Assembly (NCBI GenBank): GCA_002298925.1
Contig: DBMM01000124.1
Location: forward strand, 1 to 46,281
Origin: Geobacter sp. UBA698
GTDB taxonomy: Bacteria; Desulfobacterota; Desulfuromonadia; Geobacterales; Pseudopelobacteraceae
Direction: 5' to 3'
Length of the DNA: 46,281 bases
Shown in pieces: positions 1 to 7,554 of this stretch. The number at the start of each line of letters is the position of its first letter. Within the stretch, counting starts at the first letter, position 1. The notes under the pieces were generated by a model that did not search any database, was not told the DNA's origin, and saw only the letters and a program-made list of their open reading frames with translations. The position numbers were made by a program, and so were the translations under genes.

Positions 1-225
1 ATGATCATCATGATGTTTTCCATACTGCTGCTGAATGTCGCCGGAGTGGTATTTTTGAGGTTCCAATTGTGTATGAGTTGGTGTTTGTGTAGTTGACCGT
101 TCGATGATTTTATCCAGTTCTCCCCTGTCGAGCCAGACACCACGACATTCTGGGCAATAATCAATTTCTACACCCTGGCGTTCAGCGATCTTAAGGTCAA
201 CTCCTGTGCATATCGGGCATTTCAT
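1..225 (-). CDS. TFIIB-type zinc-ribbon protein (3' end cut by window edge)
   Basis: Open frame of 75 codons running off the left edge. It begins ATG at 225 after a TAAGGAG-type ribosome site (229-240). The N-terminus has two CPxC knuckles (CPIC at residues 3-6, CPEC at about 25-28) followed by GVWLDRGEL, which is the signature of the small zf-TFIIB family (PF13453-like). The family is a one-ribbon zinc protein of unclear role. After residue 45 the chain turns into a polar Gln/His/Thr-rich tail, including a HHDDH cluster that could bind metal. It is first in line with the PGPGW membrane protein (12-nt gap) and may share its transcript. The C-terminus lies outside the window. Confidence 0.8.
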   Translation of the reverse strand, partial: MKCPICTGVDLKIAERQGVEIDYCPECRGVWLDRGELDKIIERSTTQTPTHTQLEPQKYHSGDIQQQYGKHHDDH

Positions 226-237
226 GACGAATTCTCC

Positions 238-477
238 TTATGTTTTTTGTTTGTTATTGTTTTTAGAGTTGTTAACAGAGCGTTGTATCCGCTCCCGCAC
301 AATGTGAAGCAGTCTGCGGGCCCAGGTAAACTCTGTGGCAAGGATGCCCAGTGCAATCGGGATAACCACGATGGCCGGACCGGGCAGAACTATCATGGCA
401 ATACCGATGAGGAGGATGGTAATACCGATGACTACCACGAGAAAGCGCTTCAGTTTATTGAGCGACCATTGCTTCAT
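238..477 (-). CDS. PGPGW-family small transmembrane protein
   Basis: 79-residue membrane protein. A basic N-terminus (KQWSLNKLKRF) leads into two closely spaced hydrophobic stretches (about 11-30 and 34-52) joined by the turn LPGPA, followed by a basic C-terminal tail. The PGP turn between two TM segments is the hallmark of the putative transmembrane PGPGW family (PF09656-like), whose function is unknown. It sits 12 nt upstream of the zinc-ribbon gene on the same strand, suggesting co-transcription. Family assignment rests on the motif alone. Confidence 0.72.
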   Translation of the reverse strand: MKQWSLNKLKRFLVVVIGITILLIGIAMIVLPGPAIVVIPIALGILATEFTWARRLLHIVRERIQRSVNNSKNNNKQKT

Positions 478-545
478 GGTAAAGAATGCTCTTGTTTTTG
501 GTAATTACAATGAATTTGATACAGGCTGAACTACAAAATGAAGAG

Positions 546-860
546 TCATGCGTGGTTTTGCGGTGGGACGAATATCCTGTCTAATAGGCGTGGAAGTGCA
601 AGATGGGGTTCGTATGGCATCAGATTGGAAGTAAGTTCAGCATACGGGATTTCTGCAAAAATTGATGAAGGAACATGTCCGGCACAACAACAAGTCGTTT
701 CGCAATTGTCTGTTTCGTGATTGAACGGACATCCGTCAGAATCATCAGATTCAACCATGCTGTGCTCGACACTTTCACCCTGAAGCTCGCAAGGGTGTCC
801 ATAGCAGAAAGCCGGCAACATGAGATATGCAATTATTAAAATTACGGATAATATTTTCAT
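546..860 (-). CDS. Cys-rich exported hypothetical protein
   Basis: 104 residues. The first 20 (hydrophobic, ending FCYG) look like a Sec signal peptide. The mature part is acidic and Cys/His-rich: one Cys in HPCE, one in DGCPF, one in DNCET, then a CCC run followed by AGH. Such a cluster is typical of periplasmic metal-binding or disulfide-rich peptides. I do not recognise a named family. It lies in a metal-transport neighbourhood (a CDF transporter is 113 nt upstream on the same strand), which suggests, but does not prove, a metal-related role. Base composition is lower in GC than the core genome further right. Confidence 0.6.
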   Translation of the reverse strand: MKILSVILIIAYLMLPAFCYGHPCELQGESVEHSMVESDDSDGCPFNHETDNCETTCCCAGHVPSSIFAEIPYAELTSNLMPYEPHLALPRLLDRIFVPPQNHA

Positions 861-973
861 ATGGATCTGAGTCTAACATAGATTACGTAATAAATAGTGC
901 GGCAAATGGAATTCGACTCTTTCTTGCCCAAAAGTTAAAAAATAAAATAACAGTCAATTTGCGGGCGAAATAG

Positions 974-1906
974 TCAATAAACAGCTACTTCAACCTTTGG
1001 GCATTCGACCGCACATTTTTCACACCCTCCTGGGCAAGGCTCAATGTGCATCAGGATATGACTGTAAGGCAGACAGCCCTCAATATCAGCCGTTATCTGG
1101 TGGCACAAGGTATGCCCGGCTTCCACGGTCATCTGTTTGGGTACAACCAGGTGCATGTCAATGTGCCTGACGTGACCGGATTTGCGGGTACGCAGCTTAT
1201 GGTACTCAATGAACCTCCCCGTGTAGAGGGTCATCACGTCATGAATCTGCGCTTCCTCATCATCCGGAAGTTTGACGTCCAGAATATGGAAGAAAGCCGT
1301 TTTGGTGAGATCCCAGGCGGCTTTTATAATCATGAACGCCACGGCGATAGCTATAAGTGGATCAAGTAAGGTAATGCCGGTGAGCTTGATGGCGATGAGG
1401 CCGCAAAGAACACCGACTGAAGTGTACACATCCGTTCTCAGATGCAATGCATCTGCTTCAAGCGCTACCGAGTCTGTCCTGACAGCCACGTTCAGCAGAT
1501 GCCGTGAAACAAGGTAGTTTACGATGGCAGAGACAGCCATAACCGCAGCTCCCAGACCAAGACTCTCTACTTCCACTACTCCCGCTCGCAGCTTATGGAT
1601 GCCTTCAGAGATAATGAATAGCGCTGCAGCAAAGATCAGGACAGCCTCAATCGTACCAGCAACATTCTCAATCTTGCCATGACCGAAACGATGATCATCA
1701 TCTGCAGGCTTGCCCGATACCCGCACGGAGTACCAGGCAATACCTGCAGCTACCAGATCAATGCCGGAATGGACCGCCTCTGATAAAATTGATACCGAGC
1801 CTGACATGATGCCTACAACGAGCTTGGCGATCACCAGGATCGTATTAGACAGAACCGAAAGGCGAGCAGCCCCTCGCTTCAACTTGTCATATTCTGCTGA
1901 AATCAT
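974..1906 (-). CDS. Cation diffusion facilitator (CDF) transporter
   Basis: 310 residues, the usual CDF length. The start at 1906 has a GGGGAG site just upstream. The N-terminal half carries six TM segments with the expected metal-site residues: HSGIDL in TM2 (H and D), the FGHGKIE loop after DDDH, and DALHLRTD in TM5. The C-terminal half is the cytoplasmic ferredoxin-like dimerisation domain (HIDMHLVV, HILMHIEP). CDF proteins export Zn2+, Fe2+, Co2+, Cd2+ or Mn2+ by proton antiport across the inner membrane; the substrate cannot be fixed here. Unusual: the last about 20 residues hold four cysteines, spaced CxxxCxxCxxxC. Confidence 0.93.
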   Translation of the reverse strand: MISAEYDKLKRGAARLSVLSNTILVIAKLVVGIMSGSVSILSEAVHSGIDLVAAGIAWYSVRVSGKPADDDHRFGHGKIENVAGTIEAVLIFAAALFIISEGIHKLRAGVVEVESLGLGAAVMAVSAIVNYLVSRHLLNVAVRTDSVALEADALHLRTDVYTSVGVLCGLIAIKLTGITLLDPLIAIAVAFMIIKAAWDLTKTAFFHILDVKLPDDEEAQIHDVMTLYTGRFIEYHKLRTRKSGHVRHIDMHLVVPKQMTVEAGHTLCHQITADIEGCLPYSHILMHIEPCPGGCEKCAVECPKVEVAVY

Positions 1907-1932
1907 AACACTCCCCGGGTTCTAAACTCAAA

Positions 1933-2712
1933 TCAGGCAGCTTTAATCGCCAGGCAGTCAAAGAGAACGCGGTCTGCCTGAAATGATGCCTCTCTCCGTT
2001 TTACGATGCGCCACCCGCCATTTTGGAACATGCCATGAGAGGTAATTCCCTCCACGAGCCCTGTAGAGCCATCCAGGAAATCGACGAGCTGCCGGTCATG
2101 GGCAAGCACAACAGGTGTAATGCCGGTGCCAGTGATGATGGTCACCGGTTCCACAATCAGATTTGCCAGATCATAGGCAGGCGCTTCCACGACGCTCGGC
2201 CTAGCCTGTAGTTGAATCATTCTCGCCCTAGTGTCTGGGCCGACCGTTCCCTTGGTTGAACTGATCAAATCGAGCAGGTGATCACGGACCTCGTTCAATT
2301 CACCGGCTGCATTCAACGTTTCTAGACCTGGATAGATTGCCAGGGCCTTTGCCAGTAAAGAAACTTCGCGTAGATAATTGCTCCGCTGGTTTTCCGGTAC
2401 CAGATACATGGCGATTATTCTGACGGGTAAGCCGTCCGGTGTACCGTACTCAATGCCCGTCGGGCTCCATCCCACGACGCAGATCAAGTCTTCATTGAAT
2501 GGGACCCGTGCATCCGGGCAGGCCCAGCCTTTGCCGAGTGCTGTTTTGGTGGATACTTCCTTGGTCATGATCCGCCCGGCTATATCAGTACCCACCGGCA
2601 GAGACGGTATAGCCTCAAGGATATGTGCCAGGAACCTGAGAGAGTGCTCTTTATCACTATCGGGTAGTTCTATCAGTCGTCCTTCTTGTAGTGCATCCAG
2701 TAAGCTATCCAT
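1933..2712 (-). CDS. PTS EIIA(Fru/Ntr)-like protein lacking the phospho-His, paired with mgtA
   Basis: I chose ATG 2712 (259 residues) because the GGAGG inside the last codons of mgtA is 9 nt upstream; a TTG at 2718 is also in frame. Residues about 1-150 resemble the EIIA-2 (PtsN/FruA) fold, including the loop GWACPDARVPF where active members read PH[A/G]. The phospho-accepting histidine is replaced by aspartate (residue 67), so the protein probably cannot carry phosphate from HPr. The C-terminal about 100 residues (from VTIITGTG) I cannot assign. It directly follows mgtA, 2 nt after its stop codon, under the same M-box riboswitch, implying a regulatory or accessory role in Mg2+ uptake rather than sugar transport (inference). 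Confidence 0.8.
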   Translation of the reverse strand: MDSLLDALQEGRLIELPDSDKEHSLRFLAHILEAIPSLPVGTDIAGRIMTKEVSTKTALGKGWACPDARVPFNEDLICVVGWSPTGIEYGTPDGLPVRIIAMYLVPENQRSNYLREVSLLAKALAIYPGLETLNAAGELNEVRDHLLDLISSTKGTVGPDTRARMIQLQARPSVVEAPAYDLANLIVEPVTIITGTGITPVVLAHDRQLVDFLDGSTGLVEGITSHGMFQNGGWRIVKRREASFQADRVLFDCLAIKAA

Positions 2713-2714
2713 TT

Positions 2715-5372
2715 TCAATTACCTCCATAACGATTAAAGAACCAGGTTTTCACAAAGTGGGTCATGACACCGTAAGTTACGAGGAATCCGGCAATCCAAA
2801 CCCAGTAAATGGCTGGCAACGGCACCATACCAAGTGAACTTGCAAAAGGCGAATAGGGGAGCCAACTTGCCACAGCCATGATGACGAGAGTAGTTAGTGT
2901 CAGATGTACCGAGGCACTGCTTCCAAAAAATGGAACACGACGGGTTCTGATAATATGGACAATCATAGTTTGCGTTAAGAGCGATTCCACGAACCACCCG
3001 GTCTGGAACAGACTGGCATGCATTGTCTGCTGTGCCACCGTAGTACCAGGGTCATTGTAAGCGCTGCAACCGAAGTAGTACCACATCAGGGCAAATGTAG
3101 CGTAATCGAATATAGAACTCATCGGTCCTATGAAAACCATAAACCGCTTGATGTTGCCAATGTTCCATTTGAGAGGTTTTGCGACCAACTCCTCGTCAAC
3201 CTTATCGGTAGGGATGCCGGTCTGAGAGAAGTCATAAAGTAGGTTGTTTGCAAGAATCTGCACCGACAGCATCGGCAGGAACGGGAGCAAGTAGCTTGCA
3301 CCGATGACACTGAACATGTTGCCGAAGTTGGAACTTGCCCCCATACGGATATACTTGACGATGTTGGCGAAAACCCGTCGACCTTCCATGATTCCCTCTT
3401 CGAGGACAAGCAGGCTTTTCTCCAGCAGGATGATATCGGCGGTTTCCTTGGCTACGTCCACAGCCGAATCAACAGAAATCCCGACATCGGCGGCCTTGAG
3501 GGCTGGTGCATCATTGATTCCGTCTCCCATAAAGCCCACAACATGACCGGCCTCGCGCAGAGCGCGAACAATCTGTGCCTTCTGGGCTGGACTGAGTTTG
3601 ACGAAGATGTCCTCTTCCACTACGATTTTGTTGAATTCCCGCGGTGTGAGTTTGGACAGTTCCGAACCGGTAACCACCCGCTCTGCCTTCAATCCGACGT
3701 TCGTACAGACCCGTTGCGTAACTAGACCATTATCACCGGTCAGCACCTTGACCCGGACTCCGGCTTTATCTAGTAGTTCCAGAGCTTCAGTTGCTGAAGC
3801 CTTGGGCGGATCGAAGAAGGATACGTAACCCAAGAGGACCAGCTCAGACTCGTCCTTTACGGTGAAGCTGGTCTTATCTTGAGGAAATTCACGGTAGGCA
3901 ATAGCCAACACACGGAATCCATCCCTGTTAAGGCTATCGACCTCCTCAAAGAGATTGTCGCGTATCATTTCTATCAGCGGATAGACCTCATCACCGATTG
4001 TGTAGTGAGTGCAGCAGTCGTAGATTTCCTCTACCGCGCCTTTGCAAATCAGCACATGGTCACCGTCGTAGTCCATGATTACCGACATGCGGCGGCGCTG
4101 AAAATCGAACGGCAACTCGTCCACCAGTCGGCATACCTCTACATTCAGGTCGCTATGGTCAAGAATAGCGTGGTCAATCAGATTACGCAGACCGGTTTGA
4201 TAGTGGCTATTCAGATAGGCATAACTCAGAACGTCTTCACTTGTATTCCCGATGATATCCACATACCGTTCAAGGACAACCTGGTCCTGAGTGAGTGTTC
4301 CTGTCTTATCGGTACAGAGAATGTCGATGGCACCGAAGTTCTGAATGGAGGGAAGACGCTTGATGATGACCTTCTTGGCGGCCATAGCCAACGCACCCTT
4401 GGCCAGGTTCACGGTGACAATCATCGGGAGCATTTCCGGGGTAAGACCAACGGCAATGGAAAGGGCAAACAGCAGGGCTTCGCCCCAGTTGCCCTTGGTC
4501 ATTCCAACGATAAAAAAGACCGCGCAGGTCATTACCAGCATGAAACGAATCATAAGCCAGGTGAAGGAACGCACACCGGTATCGAAGCTGGTTTCCTCGC
4601 GCTTTTCGCCCAAGGTCTGGAATATGGAACCGAACAGGGTTCGCGTCCCTGTATTGACCACCACGCCTCGGGCAGAACCGCTGGTTACGCTACTGCCGAG
4701 ATAGCAGGCGTTCGTCAAATCCCAAGCGCTTTGTCCCTGAACATTGTCGGCTTGGGCGGTTTTTTCCACCGGCATGGATTCGCCGGTCAGTGCCGACTGA
4801 CTCAGGAAGAAGTCCTTGGCGACCAGTAACCGCACGTCAGCAGGTACGATTGAGCCCGCCTGCATCAGGACGATATCCCCCGGAACAACGTCAGTAATCT
4901 TGATTTCAGACTCGACACCGTCACGCAGAACCAGGGTGCGCGATTGAACCCTTTTGCCAAGAGTTTCAACTGCACGACTTGACCGACGGTCCAGGATGTA
5001 GGAGAGCCCGACGCTGAGAACGACCATCAAACCAACTATAACCGCCGATTTTGCTTCGCCGATAATTCCGGCTATGGCGGCAATCACCAGTAGCTGAATT
5101 ACCAGAGGACTCTTGCAACGGCGAAATATATCAGCCCAGAAGCCGAGTTCCTTGGAGTGTGCCAGTTCGTTGGCACCATACTTGTCCAAGCGCTGTTCTG
5201 CTTCTTCTTCGGTTAAACCCGTGACAGAGCTTTTCAGCTTCTCTATTGCTTCCTGTTCGGAAACAGCGCAAAGTTCAACCATGAGGCGCTCATGTTCGCT
5301 TGCATCCGTCCTCTTGGTGGGTGTGGCTGCGGTTTCGGTACGACCTGGAATTAAATTTGAAAACAAGATCAT
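2715..5372 (-). CDS. mgtA: Magnesium-translocating P-type ATPase
   Basis: 885 residues, the MgtA/MgtB (P3B) length. Start ATG 5372 follows GGAAGGAGAT. All P-ATPase signatures are present: actuator TGES (196-199), PGD loop (about 164), phosphorylation DKTGTLT (D355), hinge TGDNGLVTQ and GDGINDAPA. About ten TM segments include the PEMLPM segment of TM4 typical of this class. The protein imports Mg2+ at the inner membrane using ATP. Assignment to Mg2+ rather than Ca2+ is strongly supported by the M-box riboswitch upstream. The following EIIA-like gene starts 2 nt after the stop. Confidence 0.96.
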   Translation of the reverse strand: MILFSNLIPGRTETAATPTKRTDASEHERLMVELCAVSEQEAIEKLKSSVTGLTEEEAEQRLDKYGANELAHSKELGFWADIFRRCKSPLVIQLLVIAAIAGIIGEAKSAVIVGLMVVLSVGLSYILDRRSSRAVETLGKRVQSRTLVLRDGVESEIKITDVVPGDIVLMQAGSIVPADVRLLVAKDFFLSQSALTGESMPVEKTAQADNVQGQSAWDLTNACYLGSSVTSGSARGVVVNTGTRTLFGSIFQTLGEKREETSFDTGVRSFTWLMIRFMLVMTCAVFFIVGMTKGNWGEALLFALSIAVGLTPEMLPMIVTVNLAKGALAMAAKKVIIKRLPSIQNFGAIDILCTDKTGTLTQDQVVLERYVDIIGNTSEDVLSYAYLNSHYQTGLRNLIDHAILDHSDLNVEVCRLVDELPFDFQRRRMSVIMDYDGDHVLICKGAVEEIYDCCTHYTIGDEVYPLIEMIRDNLFEEVDSLNRDGFRVLAIAYREFPQDKTSFTVKDESELVLLGYVSFFDPPKASATEALELLDKAGVRVKVLTGDNGLVTQRVCTNVGLKAERVVTGSELSKLTPREFNKIVVEEDIFVKLSPAQKAQIVRALREAGHVVGFMGDGINDAPALKAADVGISVDSAVDVAKETADIILLEKSLLVLEEGIMEGRRVFANIVKYIRMGASSNFGNMFSVIGASYLLPFLPMLSVQILANNLLYDFSQTGIPTDKVDEELVAKPLKWNIGNIKRFMVFIGPMSSIFDYATFALMWYYFGCSAYNDPGTTVAQQTMHASLFQTGWFVESLLTQTMIVHIIRTRRVPFFGSSASVHLTLTTLVIMAVASWLPYSPFASSLGMVPLPAIYWVWIAGFLVTYGVMTHFVKTWFFNRYGGN

Positions 5373-5657
5373 GCGTAAATCTCCTTCCGTCTCAGGGCGC
5401 AGTTCGTCGCATCACGGCATAATGCTAATGATGTTGATTCACCAGAGACTGAAAAATTGGGAAGAGAGATATCCAACGAAGGATTCCCTGCTTATGCTGT
5501 TGTCCCCGCTCAACACGGCGGTAACAATCAAAGCAGAGAAGAAGAGGCAGGCTTTGAATCGGTTACAGCAGTATGAACGGGATGATTAATGGATAATCGC
5601 TACTATGACTTTCCATTGGTAGATAACCACCACCTTTCTGGTTCAGAATAATGACAA
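5373..5657 (-). other. mgtA leader between riboswitch terminator and start codon
   Basis: 285 nt without an assigned gene, transcribed as the 5' untranslated part of mgtA when the terminator is not formed. The only notable feature is a TTG-started 30-codon frame (5531 down to 5439) with a hydrophobic N-terminal half ending in SLW; it lacks a clear ribosome site, so I do not call it a gene. GGAAGGAGAT next to 5372 is the mgtA ribosome site. Confidence 0.5.
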
Positions 5658-5687
5658 ATAAAAAGGGCCATGGAGAACCATGGCCCT
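5658..5687 (-). terminator. Rho-independent terminator of the M-box leader
   Basis: Perfect 9-bp stem GGGCCATGG/CCATGGCCC (5665-5686) with a 4-nt loop, followed on the minus strand by a run of U (5659-5664). It lies immediately downstream of the M-box aptamer and upstream of mgtA, the arrangement of a Mg2+-induced transcription-termination switch. Confidence 0.9.
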
Positions 5688-5707
5688 ATAAATAGCAGCG
5701 ACTTGAT

Positions 5708-5870
5708 TCCCCTCTCGTAGGTTTTCAGCAGTGCACAACGTAGGTCCAAAAGAACCAGCTACCTTATGTCAAGCCTTAATCCGGCAAGACCTGGTCTACC
5801 CATTGGCGTCTTTCGACGTTTCCGAGCAGTAGCCTGTGTTTGTGCAAACGCCTCATGCTAACGAGGAATA
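5708..5870 (-). promoter_or_regulatory. M-box (ykoK) Mg2+ riboswitch
   Basis: The minus strand matches the conserved M-box core block by block: CGTTAGCATGAGGCG, ACACAGGCTACTGC, GAAACGTCGAAAGACGCC, AATGGGTAGACCAGGTCTT, and a closing strand CCTACGAGAGG that pairs with CCTCGT at the 5' end. In this family Mg2+ binding compacts the aptamer and turns off expression of Mg2+ uptake genes. Here it stands between a promoter and a terminator ahead of mgtA and the EIIA-like gene, so low Mg2+ should allow read-through. Boundaries are estimated from the P1 helix. Confidence 0.95.
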
Positions 5871-5880
5871 CAACTCTCTT

Positions 5881-5909
5881 CACTTACGCTTTCAATAATA
5901 TTCTGTCAA
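5881..5909 (-). promoter_or_regulatory. Sigma70-type promoter for the M-box/mgtA transcript
   Basis: Minus strand TTGACA (5904-5909), 17-bp spacer, TAAGTG (5881-5886). The -35 is perfect and the -10 weak. Transcription would start about 5 nt upstream of the aptamer, which fits. Confidence 0.6.
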
Positions 5910-5990
5910 GGATTTTGTGTCCAAGCCACTGATACGTTGACTCTTGCTCTCATCTCACATATATCCGTTGGTGAAATAATCGAGGTAAAC

Positions 5991-6356
5991 ATGAAACGTG
6001 TCAAATTAGAACACAGAAACTCACAACTGATGTCAAAGCGTGATTTTATCATCCGTATGGGGTGGTATGGTTTTTTCGGGTGTCTGTTTTTGGTGTTTTC
6101 GTTAGGTGTCGGGACGGTTGGATATCATATAACGGCGAACCTGGGTTGGATAGATTCCTTTTTGAACGCATCGATGATCCTGACCGGTATGGGACCAGTT
6201 GATAAACTTGAAACAGATACAGCCAAGCTTTTTGCGTCTTTTTACTCAATCTTCAGCGGCGTGGCTTTCCTGACTTTTTGCGGAGTTCTATTTACCCCGG
6301 TCTATCATCGGTTTATACACAAGTTTCATCTCGATCTGGGGGATAAGAACCTTTGA
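5991..6356 (+). CDS. Small 2-TM membrane protein with pore-loop-like segment
   Basis: I chose ATG 5991 (121 residues) because GAGGT lies 5 nt upstream; an in-frame ATG at 5937 lacks a ribosome site. A basic N-terminus (1-22) is followed by TM1 (about 24-45), an amphipathic stretch WIDSFLNASMILTGMGPV (53-70), and TM2 (about 80-105) with a His/Lys-rich cytoplasmic tail. TM1, pore helix with T-G-x-G, TM2 is the layout of a minimal ion channel; the tripeptide TGMG sits where K+ channels have their filter (T-x-G-Y/F-G), but the match is partial. I recognise no named family. It is divergent from mgtA and close to the island junction. Confidence 0.6.
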   Translation: MKRVKLEHRNSQLMSKRDFIIRMGWYGFFGCLFLVFSLGVGTVGYHITANLGWIDSFLNASMILTGMGPVDKLETDTAKLFASFYSIFSGVAFLTFCGVLFTPVYHRFIHKFHLDLGDKNL

Positions 6357-6440
6357 ATGGAAACTGACTGGATCGTTGAGGGGAGTTGGAAAGCTGCACA
6401 CTCTGTCCGAGCGTAACAGACTGTTATTTAAGGGTTTACG
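6357..6440. other. Probable island junction inside yifB/comM
   Basis: Normal YifB coding sequence (minus strand) ends at about 6445-6450 after VAAMNP; the residues that should follow (a CPCG-type motif) are replaced by WICA and a stop codon. To the left the sequence is lower in GC and contains unrelated metal genes. No integrase, transposase or terminal repeat is visible at this end; the other end lies outside the window. Confidence 0.6.
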
Positions 6441-7503
6441 CGCAAATCCAGGGGTTCATGGCCGCCACCAGCATCACCCGGGAGGGATAGGTCAGGGAGA
6501 TCAACGAGCGGGAGATCGTCACGCGGCCGTCCTCCAGCGGCTGGCGCAGAACTTCCAGCACGTTTTTCTTGAATTCGGGCAGCTCGTCCAGGAACAGGAC
6601 GCCGTTGTGGGCCAGGGAGACCTCGCCCGGCTTGGGGGAGGAGCCGCCGCCGATCAGGCCCACATCGGAGATGGTGTGATGGGGGGAGCGGAAGGGGCGC
6701 ACCGCCAGCAGGGCGCGTTCCTTCTCCAGCAGCCCGCTGACGCTGAAGATCTTGGTGGTTTCGATGGCTTCCTCAAAGGACATGCGCGGCAGGATGGTGG
6801 GGATGCGGCGGGCCAGCATGGTCTTGCCGGAGCCGGGCGGCCCGATCATGAGGAGATTGTGGCCGCCGCTGGCCGCCACCTCCATGGCGCGCTTGGCGTG
6901 CTCCTGTCCCTTGACCTCGCTGAAGTCCTCGCCATATTCGCAGCCGCTGCTAAACAGCTCTTCCAGGTCCATGCTGTGGGGCTCGATCCCCTCCCGGCCG
7001 GAGAGGAACTCCACCACCTGGGACAGGGAGGTGGCGCCGATAATTTCGAGCCCTTCCACCACCGCGGCCTCGGGTCCGTTTTCGGCCGGCAGGATGATGC
7101 CCCGCAGGCCGGCCCGTTTGGCGGCCACCGCCATGGAAAGGGCGCCGCGGATAGCCTTGAGGCCGCCGTCCAGCGAGAGTTCTCCCAGCAGGCTGTACTC
7201 CTGGAGAAGAGCGGGTTTTACCACGCCGGTGGCGGCCAGAATGCCGATGGAGATCGGCAGGTCATAAGCAGCCCCCTCTTTTTTGATGTCGGCCGGAGCA
7301 AGGTTGGCGGTAATGCGCCGGGCCGGGAAATCGTAGCCGGAATTCTTGAGCGCCGCCCGCACGCGGTCCTTGCTCTCCTTGACCGCGCCGTCCGGCAGGC
7401 CGACCGTGGCAAAGGCCGGCAGGCCGGCTGCCAGGTCCACTTCAACATCCACCAGAATTGCATCGATACCGATCAGGGCACTGCTTAACACTTTTGCGAG
7501 CAT
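6436..7503 (-). pseudogene. YifB/ComM-family Mg-chelatase-like AAA+ ATPase, C-terminally truncated
   Basis: 355 codons against about 500-510 for the family. The N-terminal ChlI-like domain (VEVDLAAGLPAFATVGLPD, residues about 20-40) and the AAA+ core are intact: Walker A GPPGSGKT (about 220), RSPHHTISD, Walker B VLFLDELPEF. The frame then follows the family through VMLVAAMNP and breaks off with four foreign residues and a stop, losing the remainder of the AAA+ domain and the Mg-chelatase C-terminal domain. In competent bacteria ComM is a branch-migration helicase used in DNA uptake. This copy is probably non-functional. The break coincides with the change in base composition. Confidence 0.85.
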
Positions 7504-7529
7504 TAGAGAGTCCGTTCAGTTTTATTTCA

Positions 7530-7550
7530 GGTCCCCGGTCCCTGGTCCCT
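7530..7550. repeat. Tandem heptamer GGTCCC[C/T] x3
   Basis: Three adjacent copies, GGTCCCC GGTCCCT GGTCCCT, in the short gap between yifB and pgeF. Copy number may vary between strains; no function is visible. Confidence 0.7.
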
Positions 7551-7554
7551 GATT

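Noticed and set aside
3879..4829. 316-codon plus-strand frame
   Set aside because: Antisense to mgtA; no domain, no ribosome site.
5113..5589. 158-codon plus-strand frame across the mgtA start
   Set aside because: Mostly antisense to mgtA and its leader. Its C-terminal part looks helical, but there is no start with a ribosome site in the non-overlapping part.
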